A stretch of 20,415 nucleotides of DNA from Persicitalea sp038242095 (lineage in GTDB: Bacteria; Bacteroidota; Bacteroidia; Cytophagales; Spirosomataceae), in contig JBBSSJ010000045.1 in NCBI GenBank assembly GCA_038242095.1, positions 1 to 20,415 on the forward strand, in the 5' to 3' direction. The position numbers and the translations under genes are program-made. Numbering within the stretch: the first letter of the stretch is position 1; each line of letters starts with the position of its first letter. Below, piece by piece: positions 12,680 to 19,720 of the stretch. Below the pieces are notes generated by a model that was given only the letters and a program-made list of their open reading frames with translations, was not told where the DNA came from and ran no database searches.

Positions 12680-14011
12680 ATGACTTTCAACGACCTCAAC
12701 CTCAACAAGCCGCTGCTTAATGCGCTGGACGATCTGGGCTTTACCGAGCCGACGCCCATTCAGGAAAAAGTATTTTCGGCCGTGATGTCGGGCCGCGATG
12801 TGTGCGGTATCGCGCAGACGGGCACTGGCAAAACGTTGGCGTATTTACTACCGCTTTTGCGGCAGTGGCAGTTTTCCAAGGACCGACTGCCACAGCAATT
12901 GATCCTGGTGCCGACGCGCGAGCTGGTGGTGCAGGTCGTGGAAACGATTCAACAACTGGCGACGTATCTGGACTTGAAGATCGTCGGGGTGTACGGCGGG
13001 ACCAATATCAAGAGCCAAATGGCCGAGCTGATGGCCGGGGCCGATGTAGTTGTGGCCACACCAGGGCGGTTGATCGATTTGGTGATGAACAAATCGCTGA
13101 AAGCAAAGGGCATCAAAAAACTCGTGATCGACGAGGTGGACGAAATGCTGAATCTCGGTTTCCGCTCGCAGCTGAACACCGTACTCGACCTCCTGCCCCC
13201 GAAGCGGCAGAACCTGCTCTTTTCGGCCACCATGACGGAGGAAGTGGAATCACTGATGGCGGTGCATTTCAACGCGCCGCTTCGCATCGAGGCTGCCCCG
13301 GCGGGTACGCCCGTGGATCGCATCGAACAGAAAGGCTACGAAGTACCTAATTTCAATACCAAAATCAATCTTCTGAAAATGCTGGTCACGCAAGATTTGG
13401 ACATGACCAAAGTGCTGGTGTTCGTAAGTACCAAGAAAATGGCCGATCAGGTTTTTGAGGAAATGGAGTCACGTTTTCCCGATCAGGTGGGCGTGATACA
13501 CTCCAACAAAGCGCAGAACAACCGTTTCGAGACCGTAAGGAAGTTTCAGGAAGGCGAGGATTTGGTCCTGATCGCGACCGACATCGTGGCGCGGGGCCTG
13601 GACTTGGCGGACGTTTCGCACGTCATAAATTTTGATTTACCCGAAGAGCCCGAAAACTACATCCACCGCATCGGCCGTACGGGCCGGGCCGATAAGGACG
13701 GCATCGCGCTGAGTTTTATTACCGAAGCCGAAGAAGAATCCAAAGAGAAAATCGAAGCATTGATGGGGCAAAAAATTCCGTTGCAACCCCTGCCGGAGCA
13801 ACTGGAAATTTCCTACGTACTGACCCGCGATGAAGTGCCCAAATCCACCATGCGGAACGTCATCGTCAAAACCCCCAAACGCGACGACATTGGACCGGCT
13901 TTCCACGAAAAATCGGACAAGAACAAAAAGGTAAATGTCCGCCGTGACATCGCCGCCGAAAAAATGGCCAAATACGGCCGGCCGATTAAGCGAGGCGCGA
14001 AGAAAAAATGA
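12680..14011 (+). CDS. DEAD-box ATP-dependent RNA helicase (motif II DEVD)
   Basis: A 443-residue helicase of the DEAD-box family that unwinds or remodels RNA with ATP. All motifs are in order: Q motif FTEPTPIQ (21-28), motif I AQTGTGKT (45-52), Ia PTREL (78-82), Ib TPGR (127-130), motif II DEVD (151-154), SAT (182-184), VFVST, ATDIVARGLD (299-308) and HRIGRTGRA (329-337). Motif II reads DEVD where the family norm is DEAD; the acidic pair that holds Mg-ATP is kept, so activity is expected. The C-terminus ends in a basic tail (RPIKRGAKKK), probably for RNA contact. ATG 12680 is chosen because a perfect promoter box lies just before it. Likely roles are ribosome assembly or cold adaptation. Confidence 0.93.
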   Translation: MTFNDLNLNKPLLNALDDLGFTEPTPIQEKVFSAVMSGRDVCGIAQTGTGKTLAYLLPLLRQWQFSKDRLPQQLILVPTRELVVQVVETIQQLATYLDLKIVGVYGGTNIKSQMAELMAGADVVVATPGRLIDLVMNKSLKAKGIKKLVIDEVDEMLNLGFRSQLNTVLDLLPPKRQNLLFSATMTEEVESLMAVHFNAPLRIEAAPAGTPVDRIEQKGYEVPNFNTKINLLKMLVTQDLDMTKVLVFVSTKKMADQVFEEMESRFPDQVGVIHSNKAQNNRFETVRKFQEGEDLVLIATDIVARGLDLADVSHVINFDLPEEPENYIHRIGRTGRADKDGIALSFITEAEEESKEKIEALMGQKIPLQPLPEQLEISYVLTRDEVPKSTMRNVIVKTPKRDDIGPAFHEKSDKNKKVNVRRDIAAEKMAKYGRPIKRGAKKK

Positions 14012-14017
14012 GTTTTT

Positions 14018-14115
14018 TAGATATGAGATATGAATTATGAGATATGAGATCGTATCCATCTGATTCCTATCGCCCCAAGGCCACTTTGGACCTTTGGACC
14101 TTTGGACCTTTGTGC
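14018..14115. repeat. Two short tandem repeats after the helicase gene
   Basis: ATATGAGATATGAATTATGA with further ATATGAG units lies at about 14020-14050. Four 8-base units CTTTGGAC follow at 14084-14115, the last one changed to CTTTGTGC. They fill the gap between the helicase and the convergent NhaD gene. Confidence 0.75.
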
Positions 14116-14122
14116 CTCTCCT

Positions 14123-15412
14123 CTAAAACATCAATAAATAAACTCCTGCGCCTGCCAGATACCCCATCATGGCCAGGAGGGTAATGCGCTTTAAGTACCA
14201 GACGAAATCCAACCGCTCGATGCCCATGACGGCTACGCCCGCGGCCGAACCAATAACCAGCATACTTCCGCCCGTTCCGGCGCAGTAGGCCATAAATTCC
14301 CACAGCTTGTGGTCGGTGGGATAGGTACCTAGGTCGTACATGCCCATGGCGGCGGCCACAACCGGGACGTTGTCGACGATGGCCGATACCACGCCAATTA
14401 CAACCACGATCACGTCAAGATTTCCAACCAGCGCGTTAAGTTGCCCGGCCAGGTCGCTGAGTACATCCGTGGCTTCCAGCACCCCCACGGCGGCCAGAAT
14501 ACCGAGAAAAAACAGGATACTGGGCACGTCGATTTTGCTTAATGCGTAGGCTGGCGTGTAGGGAACCCGATCCTCCTCGTCCTTGTCCTTGTGGATAAGT
14601 TCGGAAAGTACCCAAAGCGCACCCAGCGAAAGCAGCATGCCCATGTAAGGCGGCAAATGGGTAACGGTTTTGAAGACGGGCACGAACAACAGGCCGAGTA
14701 TACCCGCGAAAAGCATCAGACGGCCCTGTCCGCGTGAGACGCCTTTGTCTGCGTCGAAATTAGGCGCAGTTTCCGCGCTCGATAGCACCGGTAAGGCTTT
14801 AAAGCTACCCTTCATGACGAAGGTCATGTAGAGCAGTGGCACGGCCAGCGAAACAATGCTGGGCAGGATCAAGTTGGAAATCAGGGCCATGGTGGTCACT
14901 TGTCCGCCGATCCAGAGCATGGTCGTGGATACGTCGCCAATGGGCGACCAAGCCCCGCCGGAGTTGGCGGCGATGATAATCATACCCGCCATAAGTTTGC
15001 GTTGCTCGCCTTCGGGCATTATTTTGCGCAAGAGCGACACCATCACGATGGAGGTCGTGAGGTTATCGAGCAGCGCTGAAAGAAAGAATGTGAGAATACA
15101 GATGATCCACAACAGGTTGAGGGGATTGCGGGTTTTGATGCGCTCGGTAATAATCGCGAAGCCCTCGTGGGCGTCGATCAGTTCCACGATGGTCATGGCA
15201 CCAAGCAGGAAAAACAGGATTGCAGAAATCTCGCCCACGTGGCCGGAAAGCTCCTCGACTACGACCTCGGTATTGGTGCTGTATAGTGCGTATGCTGTCC
15301 AGCAAAGCACACCCGTGATAAGGGCCGAGGCCGTTTTGTTGATGTTGATTTTTTCTTCGAGGGCGATGGCGAGGTAGCCCAAGACAAAAATGATGACAAT
15401 TGTCGTAATCAT
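14123..15412 (-). CDS. nhaD: NhaD-type Na+/H+ antiporter
   Basis: A 429-residue, strongly hydrophobic protein of the ion transporter superfamily with about eleven or more membrane segments. It exchanges cytoplasmic Na+ (or Li+) for protons at the inner membrane. Diagnostic features: LLDNLTT with Asp116, SGGAWSPIGDVSTTMLW (151-167), and the second-half repeat IVDNVPVVAA with Asp347; the paired Asp-Asn motifs in the two repeats form the ion site in this family. A hydrophilic loop (about 211-230) and an acidic/basic loop (KDKDEEDR, about 275-282) separate the halves. A second antiporter gene lies upstream on the same strand, separated by a small + gene, so this is a local ion-homeostasis cluster. 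Confidence 0.9.
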   Translation of the reverse strand: MITTIVIIFVLGYLAIALEEKININKTASALITGVLCWTAYALYSTNTEVVVEELSGHVGEISAILFFLLGAMTIVELIDAHEGFAIITERIKTRNPLNLLWIICILTFFLSALLDNLTTSIVMVSLLRKIMPEGEQRKLMAGMIIIAANSGGAWSPIGDVSTTMLWIGGQVTTMALISNLILPSIVSLAVPLLYMTFVMKGSFKALPVLSSAETAPNFDADKGVSRGQGRLMLFAGILGLLFVPVFKTVTHLPPYMGMLLSLGALWVLSELIHKDKDEEDRVPYTPAYALSKIDVPSILFFLGILAAVGVLEATDVLSDLAGQLNALVGNLDVIVVVIGVVSAIVDNVPVVAAAMGMYDLGTYPTDHKLWEFMAYCAGTGGSMLVIGSAAGVAVMGIERLDFVWYLKRITLLAMMGYLAGAGVYLLMF

Positions 15413-15426
15413 GGATAAATTTTAGA

Positions 15427-15792
15427 TTGCAGACGTTTTGGTTATTCAGGATAAAAAATCAATATAATTTGACGTTCAAAGGCTATGTCGTCCGGGTCAG
15501 TTTCTTGTGGGTGGCGGGGATGGCCATCTTCCCCTTCGTTTTTATAAAAAACAAGAAGCCTGGCCCTGTGCTGCTTCACCACGAACAAATTCACCTGCGT
15601 CAGCAACTGGAAATGGGGTTTCTTCCCTTCTACTTATGGTATCTGGTCGAGTACCTGATTCGCCTGGTCCAATACCGCGACCATTACTGCGCATACCGCA
15701 ACATTTCCTTCGAGCGCGAGGCTTTCGCAAATGAGGCCAGCCTACTCTATCTGCGGGGGCGGCCGTTTTGGGCTTTCCGCCGCTATCTCTAG
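15427..15792 (+). CDS. Small membrane protein with an HExxH motif, uncharacterised
   Basis: A protein of up to 121 residues with one or two N-terminal hydrophobic segments, then VLLHHEQIHLRQQLE: His52-Glu53-x-x-His56 fits the zinc-peptidase HExxH motif. A second hydrophobic helix (FLPFYLWYLVEYLIRLVQYR) and a conserved-looking end (YRNISFEREAFANEASLLYL, FWAFRRYL) follow; Glu96 or Glu98 could be a third metal ligand. I know this pattern as a recurrent hypothetical protein of Bacteroidota, without a known role. There is no ATG at the 5' end: TTG at 15427 is taken, TTG 15469 is possible. The TTG lies 14 bases from the divergent nhaD ATG, and the 3' end overlaps the convergent antiporter gene by 51 bases. 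Confidence 0.72.
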   Translation: MQTFWLFRIKNQYNLTFKGYVVRVSFLWVAGMAIFPFVFIKNKKPGPVLLHHEQIHLRQQLEMGFLPFYLWYLVEYLIRLVQYRDHYCAYRNISFEREAFANEASLLYLRGRPFWAFRRYL

Positions 15793-16992
15793 CTCTTCGG
15801 CGATTTCCGCTTCCTCCTCCTCGGAAGGACCTTTGTACGACATTACCGCCACCATCATCGTGAGGGCGGTCAGGATCACGACAATCATCAGGATGCCGCT
15901 GCGGAAGCCACTCACCATGTATTCGGGCGGGATGGTTAGGAATAGCAGCACCGTAATCAGACCCCGGGGAGCGATGTACAACAATGGGCTGAGGTTGCCT
16001 TTAAAAGTGCTTTTCAGCGTCAAATATCGGGTGCCCAAGATTGCCAGCAGAATCAACACGCTCACAATCCAGGCGTCCAGATCGGCAAATTCGCTTATAT
16101 CGACCGCGTAGCCAAACAGTAAAAAGAAGAAAGTACGGACGACAAAAGCGCTCTCGGCGGTCAGTTTCTTGAACTGTTCCAATTCGAGCTCAAACAGGTC
16201 ATTTTTGAGGTAGTCATCCAGTTTCCCCCGTACGAAGAGTTCGGTATTGTTGAGGAAAAGGCCGAATACCAGAATCGCCAGCAGGGACGACAAATGGTAC
16301 AGTTTCCCGACCGCGTAGATGATGAAAAGCACCGAAATGATGGGCAGGTACTTGACGTGGTGGCTGATGCGGCTAATGAGATACAGGAGGACAAAGCAGG
16401 AGATGATCGAAATGATGATGACCAGGATCGTGCTTGATAAAAATGTCCCCGCCGCCTCCCAGCCAGAGCCGCTCGGAATAACCAGGATATTGAACAGCAT
16501 CAGCCCAAGGATGTCCGAAAGTGAGGATTCATAAACCATATACTCTCGCCGTCGCAAGTCGAGCCCCCGCACACTGGGAATGGCTACCGCGCTGCTGATA
16601 ACCGCGAAAGGCGTGGCGGTGACCAGCGCATTGTAGAAGCTGTCGCCCATCAAAACGTACAAAATACCCGCGATGACCAGCATGCTGAGCACCAGCCCCA
16701 TCAGCGCCGAAAGGAACGTGCGGCCGATGAGCTTGTGTTTGCCACCGCTCAGTTCGAGGTCAAGCCCGCCTTCCAATACGATCAGAATCAGCCCGATGGT
16801 ACCCAGCGTGGGCAGAATGATGTCGACGTAAGGAATGTTGATGGCAAAGTACTGCGTCACCTGCCTGAGCCCGATGCCCGTGGCCAGCAAGAGCACCACC
16901 GAAGGAATTTTGGTGCGGTTACTGATGAGGTCAAAGGCATACGACAGCAGTACCGAGCAACTGAGAATTATAATTAATATGGAAATATCCAT
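15742..16992 (-). CDS. Cation:proton antiporter (Na_H_Exchanger family)
   Basis: A 416-residue integral membrane protein of the CPA superfamily with roughly twelve segments; it should exchange Na+ or K+ for protons. Hallmarks: LLLATGIGLR near residue 35, LIVLEGGLDLEL (70-81), ATPFAVISSAVAIPSVRGLD (126-145) and ESSLSDILG with Asp160. CPA1 members usually have Glu-Ser-x-x-Asn-Asp here; the Asn is Ser in this protein. The C-terminus is short, acidic and then Pro-rich (EEEEAEIAEELE...), with no TrkA-type regulatory domain. The last 51 bases overlap the convergent HExxH gene. A TATCATTG box on the - strand at 17024-17031 may be its promoter, but it differs from TAnnTTTG at one position. Confidence 0.9.
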   Translation of the reverse strand: MDISILIIILSCSVLLSYAFDLISNRTKIPSVVLLLATGIGLRQVTQYFAINIPYVDIILPTLGTIGLILIVLEGGLDLELSGGKHKLIGRTFLSALMGLVLSMLVIAGILYVLMGDSFYNALVTATPFAVISSAVAIPSVRGLDLRRREYMVYESSLSDILGLMLFNILVIPSGSGWEAAGTFLSSTILVIIISIISCFVLLYLISRISHHVKYLPIISVLFIIYAVGKLYHLSSLLAILVFGLFLNNTELFVRGKLDDYLKNDLFELELEQFKKLTAESAFVVRTFFFLLFGYAVDISEFADLDAWIVSVLILLAILGTRYLTLKSTFKGNLSPLLYIAPRGLITVLLFLTIPPEYMVSGFRSGILMIVVILTALTMMVAVMSYKGPSEEEEAEIAEELEIAAESPKRPPPQIE

Positions 16993-17032
16993 AAATATTG
17001 ATAGTAGGTTGCGATCAAGGCTGCAATGATAC

Positions 17033-17056
17033 GAAAAATGCCCCTAATAGCGGGGC
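17033..17056 (-). terminator. Rho-independent terminator of the PorP-like pseudogene
   Basis: On the - strand GCCCC-GCTATTA-GGGGC is followed by ATTTTT, 34 bases after the TAA of the PorP/SprF remnant. The stem is short but the placement and U-run fit. Confidence 0.6.
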
Positions 17057-17089
17057 GTTTCTGCTTGGGGAAAGTCTCGTTACCAACCC

Positions 17090-17311
17090 ATCGGCGGGCA
17101 GTAAATGGCCGCCCGATTGTTAAACCCGAAGCCCAGCAACAGTTCGTGGCTACCCGTCGTGACTGAGCTCAGAGCCGACACAGGATACTCATAGGCGTAG
17201 CTGATCGTGAAGTTCGGCGACAGGGCCATGCCCAGCATCGCGCCCGAGTTGCGTTTGCGACCGCACTTGCCACCCCACTATCCCGCAAAGCAGCCACTTC
17301 CACACGCTCAT
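17090..17311 (-). pseudogene. PorP/SprF-like outer-membrane protein gene, middle deleted
   Basis: On the - strand, ATG at 17309-17311 opens MSVWKWLLCGIVGWQVRSQTQ, a typical signal peptide for the type IX secretion-associated PorP/SprF family. Right after it, in another frame, comes SGAMLGMALSPNFTISYAYE, then SSVTTGSHELLLGFGFNNR and a TAA at 17090-17092, which is a typical PorP/SprF C-terminus. The central 200 or so residues of the beta-barrel are missing and the junction is out of frame: the initiated frame runs on only about 19 codons to a TGA. A perfect TACTTTTG promoter box lies at 17328-17335 and a terminator follows the gene, so both ends of the gene are preserved. The family call is by motif and not searched. 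Confidence 0.65.
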
Positions 17312-17327
17312 GCCTCTCTGTTTTCGA

Positions 17328-17335
17328 CAAAAGTA
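17328..17335 (-). promoter_or_regulatory. Putative -7 box (TACTTTTG) of the PorP-like pseudogene
   Basis: Exact TAnnTTTG on the - strand, 16 bases before the ATG of the deleted PorP/SprF gene. It supports that ATG as the original start. Confidence 0.45.
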
Positions 17336-17437
17336 ACGAATCAGGTATATCAGGGAGCAAATATCGCGCCGAAGGTAGTTAAAGGTGTACTTTTACGTTT
17401 AGCAAGCCGTTTTGCTTTGGCACTTAACTACCTGTTT

Positions 17438-17860
17438 ATGCCCTACCATGCCTTCGCCTTTTTGTTCTGCCAATACCTGCTGACCTGCGCCCCGGCTACA
17501 ATCACCGGCATCATCCTCAGCGAATCCACGCGCGGAACCTGGCGGAGCATCGAAGTCAACGCCGAACGGACTACCGTCAAACTCAACGACGCGGAAGCAT
17601 CTTTCCCTACCAAACCCGCCGATTGGCAAAAGCTGGTGGCCGCGGCGGAGGCCCTCCCACCAACGCAACTCGGGCGCGTGGAAGTATTAAGCAAAAAGCA
17701 CCAGGTGGACGCCGCGCTGGCGTCCACGCTCACAATCGTCACGGCCGATTCAATCTACACCTCCCCTACATTCGACCACAACGCGCCACCGGTGGTTCTG
17801 GCTGCTTTGGTGGATTCGTTGCACCGTCGAATTGAGACTACTTCTGGTACAAAATTTTAG
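17438..17860 (+). CDS. Uncharacterised lipoprotein-like protein
   Basis: Taking ATG 17438, the product is 140 residues; the open frame begins far upstream, but that part overlaps the PorP-like pseudogene and does not look like protein. The N-terminus is hydrophobic (AFAFLFCQYLL) and has Cys17 in LLTC, which may be a poor lipobox; there is no Lys or Arg before it, so export is uncertain. The body reads GIILSESTRGTWRSIEVNAE, LPPTQLGRVEVLS and TLTIVTADSIYTSPTFDHNA, with alternating strands. I know this pattern only as a Bacteroidota hypothetical protein in which a T-R-G-T start and an S-x-x-F-D-H end recur. Function unknown. The AI-2E-type gene starts 40 bases downstream. Confidence 0.7.
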   Translation: MPYHAFAFLFCQYLLTCAPATITGIILSESTRGTWRSIEVNAERTTVKLNDAEASFPTKPADWQKLVAAAEALPPTQLGRVEVLSKKHQVDAALASTLTIVTADSIYTSPTFDHNAPPVVLAALVDSLHRRIETTSGTKF

Positions 17861-17900
17861 GTTGTAATGCTGTGTAGTTCACCTTCCCCGTTTGCTTTGT

Positions 17901-18947
17901 ATGAAAGAAATGCCGCTTACCGTCCGCCGATCCATCGAACTGGTGGGCTTGTTTGTATTGGGCTGGATGCTGGTTCTGGGCAACCAAACCTTGGCCCCCT
18001 TGCTGATGGCCTTTTTTATCAGTCTGGTTTTATTGCCAATTCACCATTTCTTGGTTAGGTGGCGAGTACCGAACAGCTTAGCCATCGCCCTATGCATTTT
18101 GGTTCTCTTTGCTTTTATCGGGGTGATCTTCTGGTTCTTTTACGATCAGGTAGCGGCTCTGGTCGCTGATTTACCCGCTATCCGCGCAAACGTAACGAAT
18201 CATCTAACCACGCTGAGCGCCTGGATCACCGCCCGCACCAGTTACTCGACGGATCAGCAACTCAAATTTATTAGCGAGCAGAGCAACAAGCTGCTAACTT
18301 ACACTGGTCTGGTATTGAATGGTACCTTGGGGTCAGTTACTTCGTTGGTCGTTTTCATTACGCTCATTCCGCTTTATATTTTTCTGTTAATGCTGTACCG
18401 GGGGCTACTCCGGCGCTTCGTACTTATGTGGTTTCAGCCACAAACGTATGACCGGGTGCAGAGCGCCCTGACCGAAATTCAGCACGTCGTCAAGGATTAC
18501 ATCGTTGGACTGGCTATTCAGATCACCTACATGACCATACTGGTGGGCGGCGGGCTAATGCTTTTTGGCATCAAACACGCGCTGCTCATCGGTTTGCTTT
18601 TTGCTTTTCTTAACCTTATTCCTTACGTGGGAGCGCTCCTGGGTAACCTGCTTGGGGTATTGATTACGCTGGCTTCCTCTGCCGAACTCGGCCCAATCTT
18701 TACCGTGTTGATTGCCATCGCAGTAGCCCAGTTTCTGGATAACAATATTTTGATGCCCCGCATCGTCGGCTCCCAGGTAAGCGTCAATCCGCTGGCCACC
18801 ATCGTCGGCGTCATCGTGGGCGGATTGATCGCGGGGATTACAGGCATGTTCCTGGCGTTGCCTGTTATGGCGGTGTTAAGAATAATCTTTGACCACAGCG
18901 ATCACCTTAAGCCCTGGGGTGTACTGCTGGGTGCAGAGGAGGACTGA
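17901..18947 (+). CDS. AI-2E family transporter (YdiK/PerM-like)
   Basis: A 348-residue membrane protein of the AI-2E transporter family (PF01594). ATG 17901 (MKEMPLTVRR) is preferred over a TTG nine bases earlier. It has the family layout: two or three N-terminal segments, a hydrophilic region (about 75-140, VAALVADLPAIRANV...), then five further segments with the conserved LNLIPYVGALLGNLLGVLIT and DNNILMPRIVGSQVSVNPLA motifs and the closing GGLIAGITGMFLALPVMAVL. Proteins of this family have been linked to autoinducer-2 export, Na+/H+ exchange or unknown permease roles, so no substrate is claimed. It may share a transcript with the lipoprotein-like gene before it and the DoxX-like gene 31 bases after it. 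Confidence 0.9.
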   Translation: MKEMPLTVRRSIELVGLFVLGWMLVLGNQTLAPLLMAFFISLVLLPIHHFLVRWRVPNSLAIALCILVLFAFIGVIFWFFYDQVAALVADLPAIRANVTNHLTTLSAWITARTSYSTDQQLKFISEQSNKLLTYTGLVLNGTLGSVTSLVVFITLIPLYIFLLMLYRGLLRRFVLMWFQPQTYDRVQSALTEIQHVVKDYIVGLAIQITYMTILVGGGLMLFGIKHALLIGLLFAFLNLIPYVGALLGNLLGVLITLASSAELGPIFTVLIAIAVAQFLDNNILMPRIVGSQVSVNPLATIVGVIVGGLIAGITGMFLALPVMAVLRIIFDHSDHLKPWGVLLGAEED

Positions 18948-18978
18948 TTAATTTCTCGCTACTAAATTACTTCACACG

Positions 18979-19410
18979 ATGTCGATTTTTGATCCGGCAC
19001 TTCGCAAAACGAGCAAAGTACAAACGTTCTTCCGATTACTTCTGGGCGGTTTCCTGCTGCTGGCGGGCACCAGCCACCTGACCTGGGCCCGTACGGAATT
19101 CCTGGCGCAAGTACCTGAATGGTTGCCCATTTACCGCGATCTGGTCGTGATCCTGTCGGGGATCGTGGAAATTTTGCTAGGTTTGTCGCTGGTATTTTTG
19201 GCCAGGTGGCGGGTACTCGCAGGTTGGGTGGTCGCTACCTTTTTCGTCCTTGTCTTTCCCGGCAATATCGCGCAGTATGTCAACCACGCCGACGGATTCG
19301 GGCTCGACACGGATCTGGCGCGCGGACTTCGTTTGCTGTTCCAGCCGGTATTGGTATTTTGGGCGCTATGGTCCACCGGGGCGTGGCAGGCGTGGCGCAG
19401 AAAAGCGTAA
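18979..19410 (+). CDS. DoxX-like family membrane protein
   Basis: A 143-residue protein with four hydrophobic segments, fitting the DoxX/DoxX-like family. The first segment carries LLLGGFLLLAGTSHLTWART, with the His seen in relatives; the second is LVVILSGIVEILLGLSLVFL; the third includes VVATFFVLVFPGNIAQYVNH; the fourth is LLFQPVLVFWALWSTGAW. The end is basic (RRKA). DoxX-like proteins are linked to respiratory-chain or redox functions in some bacteria, but the role of this one is unknown. It lies 31 bases after the AI-2E-type gene on the same strand. Confidence 0.82.
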   Translation: MSIFDPALRKTSKVQTFFRLLLGGFLLLAGTSHLTWARTEFLAQVPEWLPIYRDLVVILSGIVEILLGLSLVFLARWRVLAGWVVATFFVLVFPGNIAQYVNHADGFGLDTDLARGLRLLFQPVLVFWALWSTGAWQAWRRKA

Positions 19411-19711
19411 ATGATTTTTTGCCAGTTGGTCTGCCTGGAGAGGGCTAAAACATAAGGGTCACTCGGCGGAGCCAAGCGACTGCTGGGAACGTCTTCGCGG
19501 TAAGGACTGAGGAGACTCATACCACGGATTTAGAAATTAAAGTAGCCAGTAGTCAACTAGTTAGACTGATTCATTTATACACATTACAACAAAATATAGT
19601 TGATAATCATGGGAGGGTTATTATCTCCCCTGGGATCAAAGCCTATTCGTTTAAATGAGCGTACTATTTTATAACTGGATCAACATTTCCGCAACCCTTT
19701 GTTTTTAACCA
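19411..19711. other. Gene-free stretch
   Basis: About 300 bases without a supported gene. It contains a weak inverted repeat (GGGAG and CTCCC around 19610-19630) with no U-run and an AT-rich part before the last gene. It has no composite repeat copy and no clear TAnnTTTG box. Confidence 0.6.
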
Positions 19712-19720
19712 GTGAATGTT

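Noticed and set aside
13637..14059. - strand ORF of 140 codons opposite the helicase C-terminus
   Set aside because: Phe/Gly-rich translation antisense to well-supported helicase motifs.
17207..17437. 5' extension of the lipoprotein-like ORF
   Set aside because: It overlaps the PorP/SprF pseudogene antisense and reads as Pro/His-rich non-protein sequence; ATG 17438 is the sensible start.
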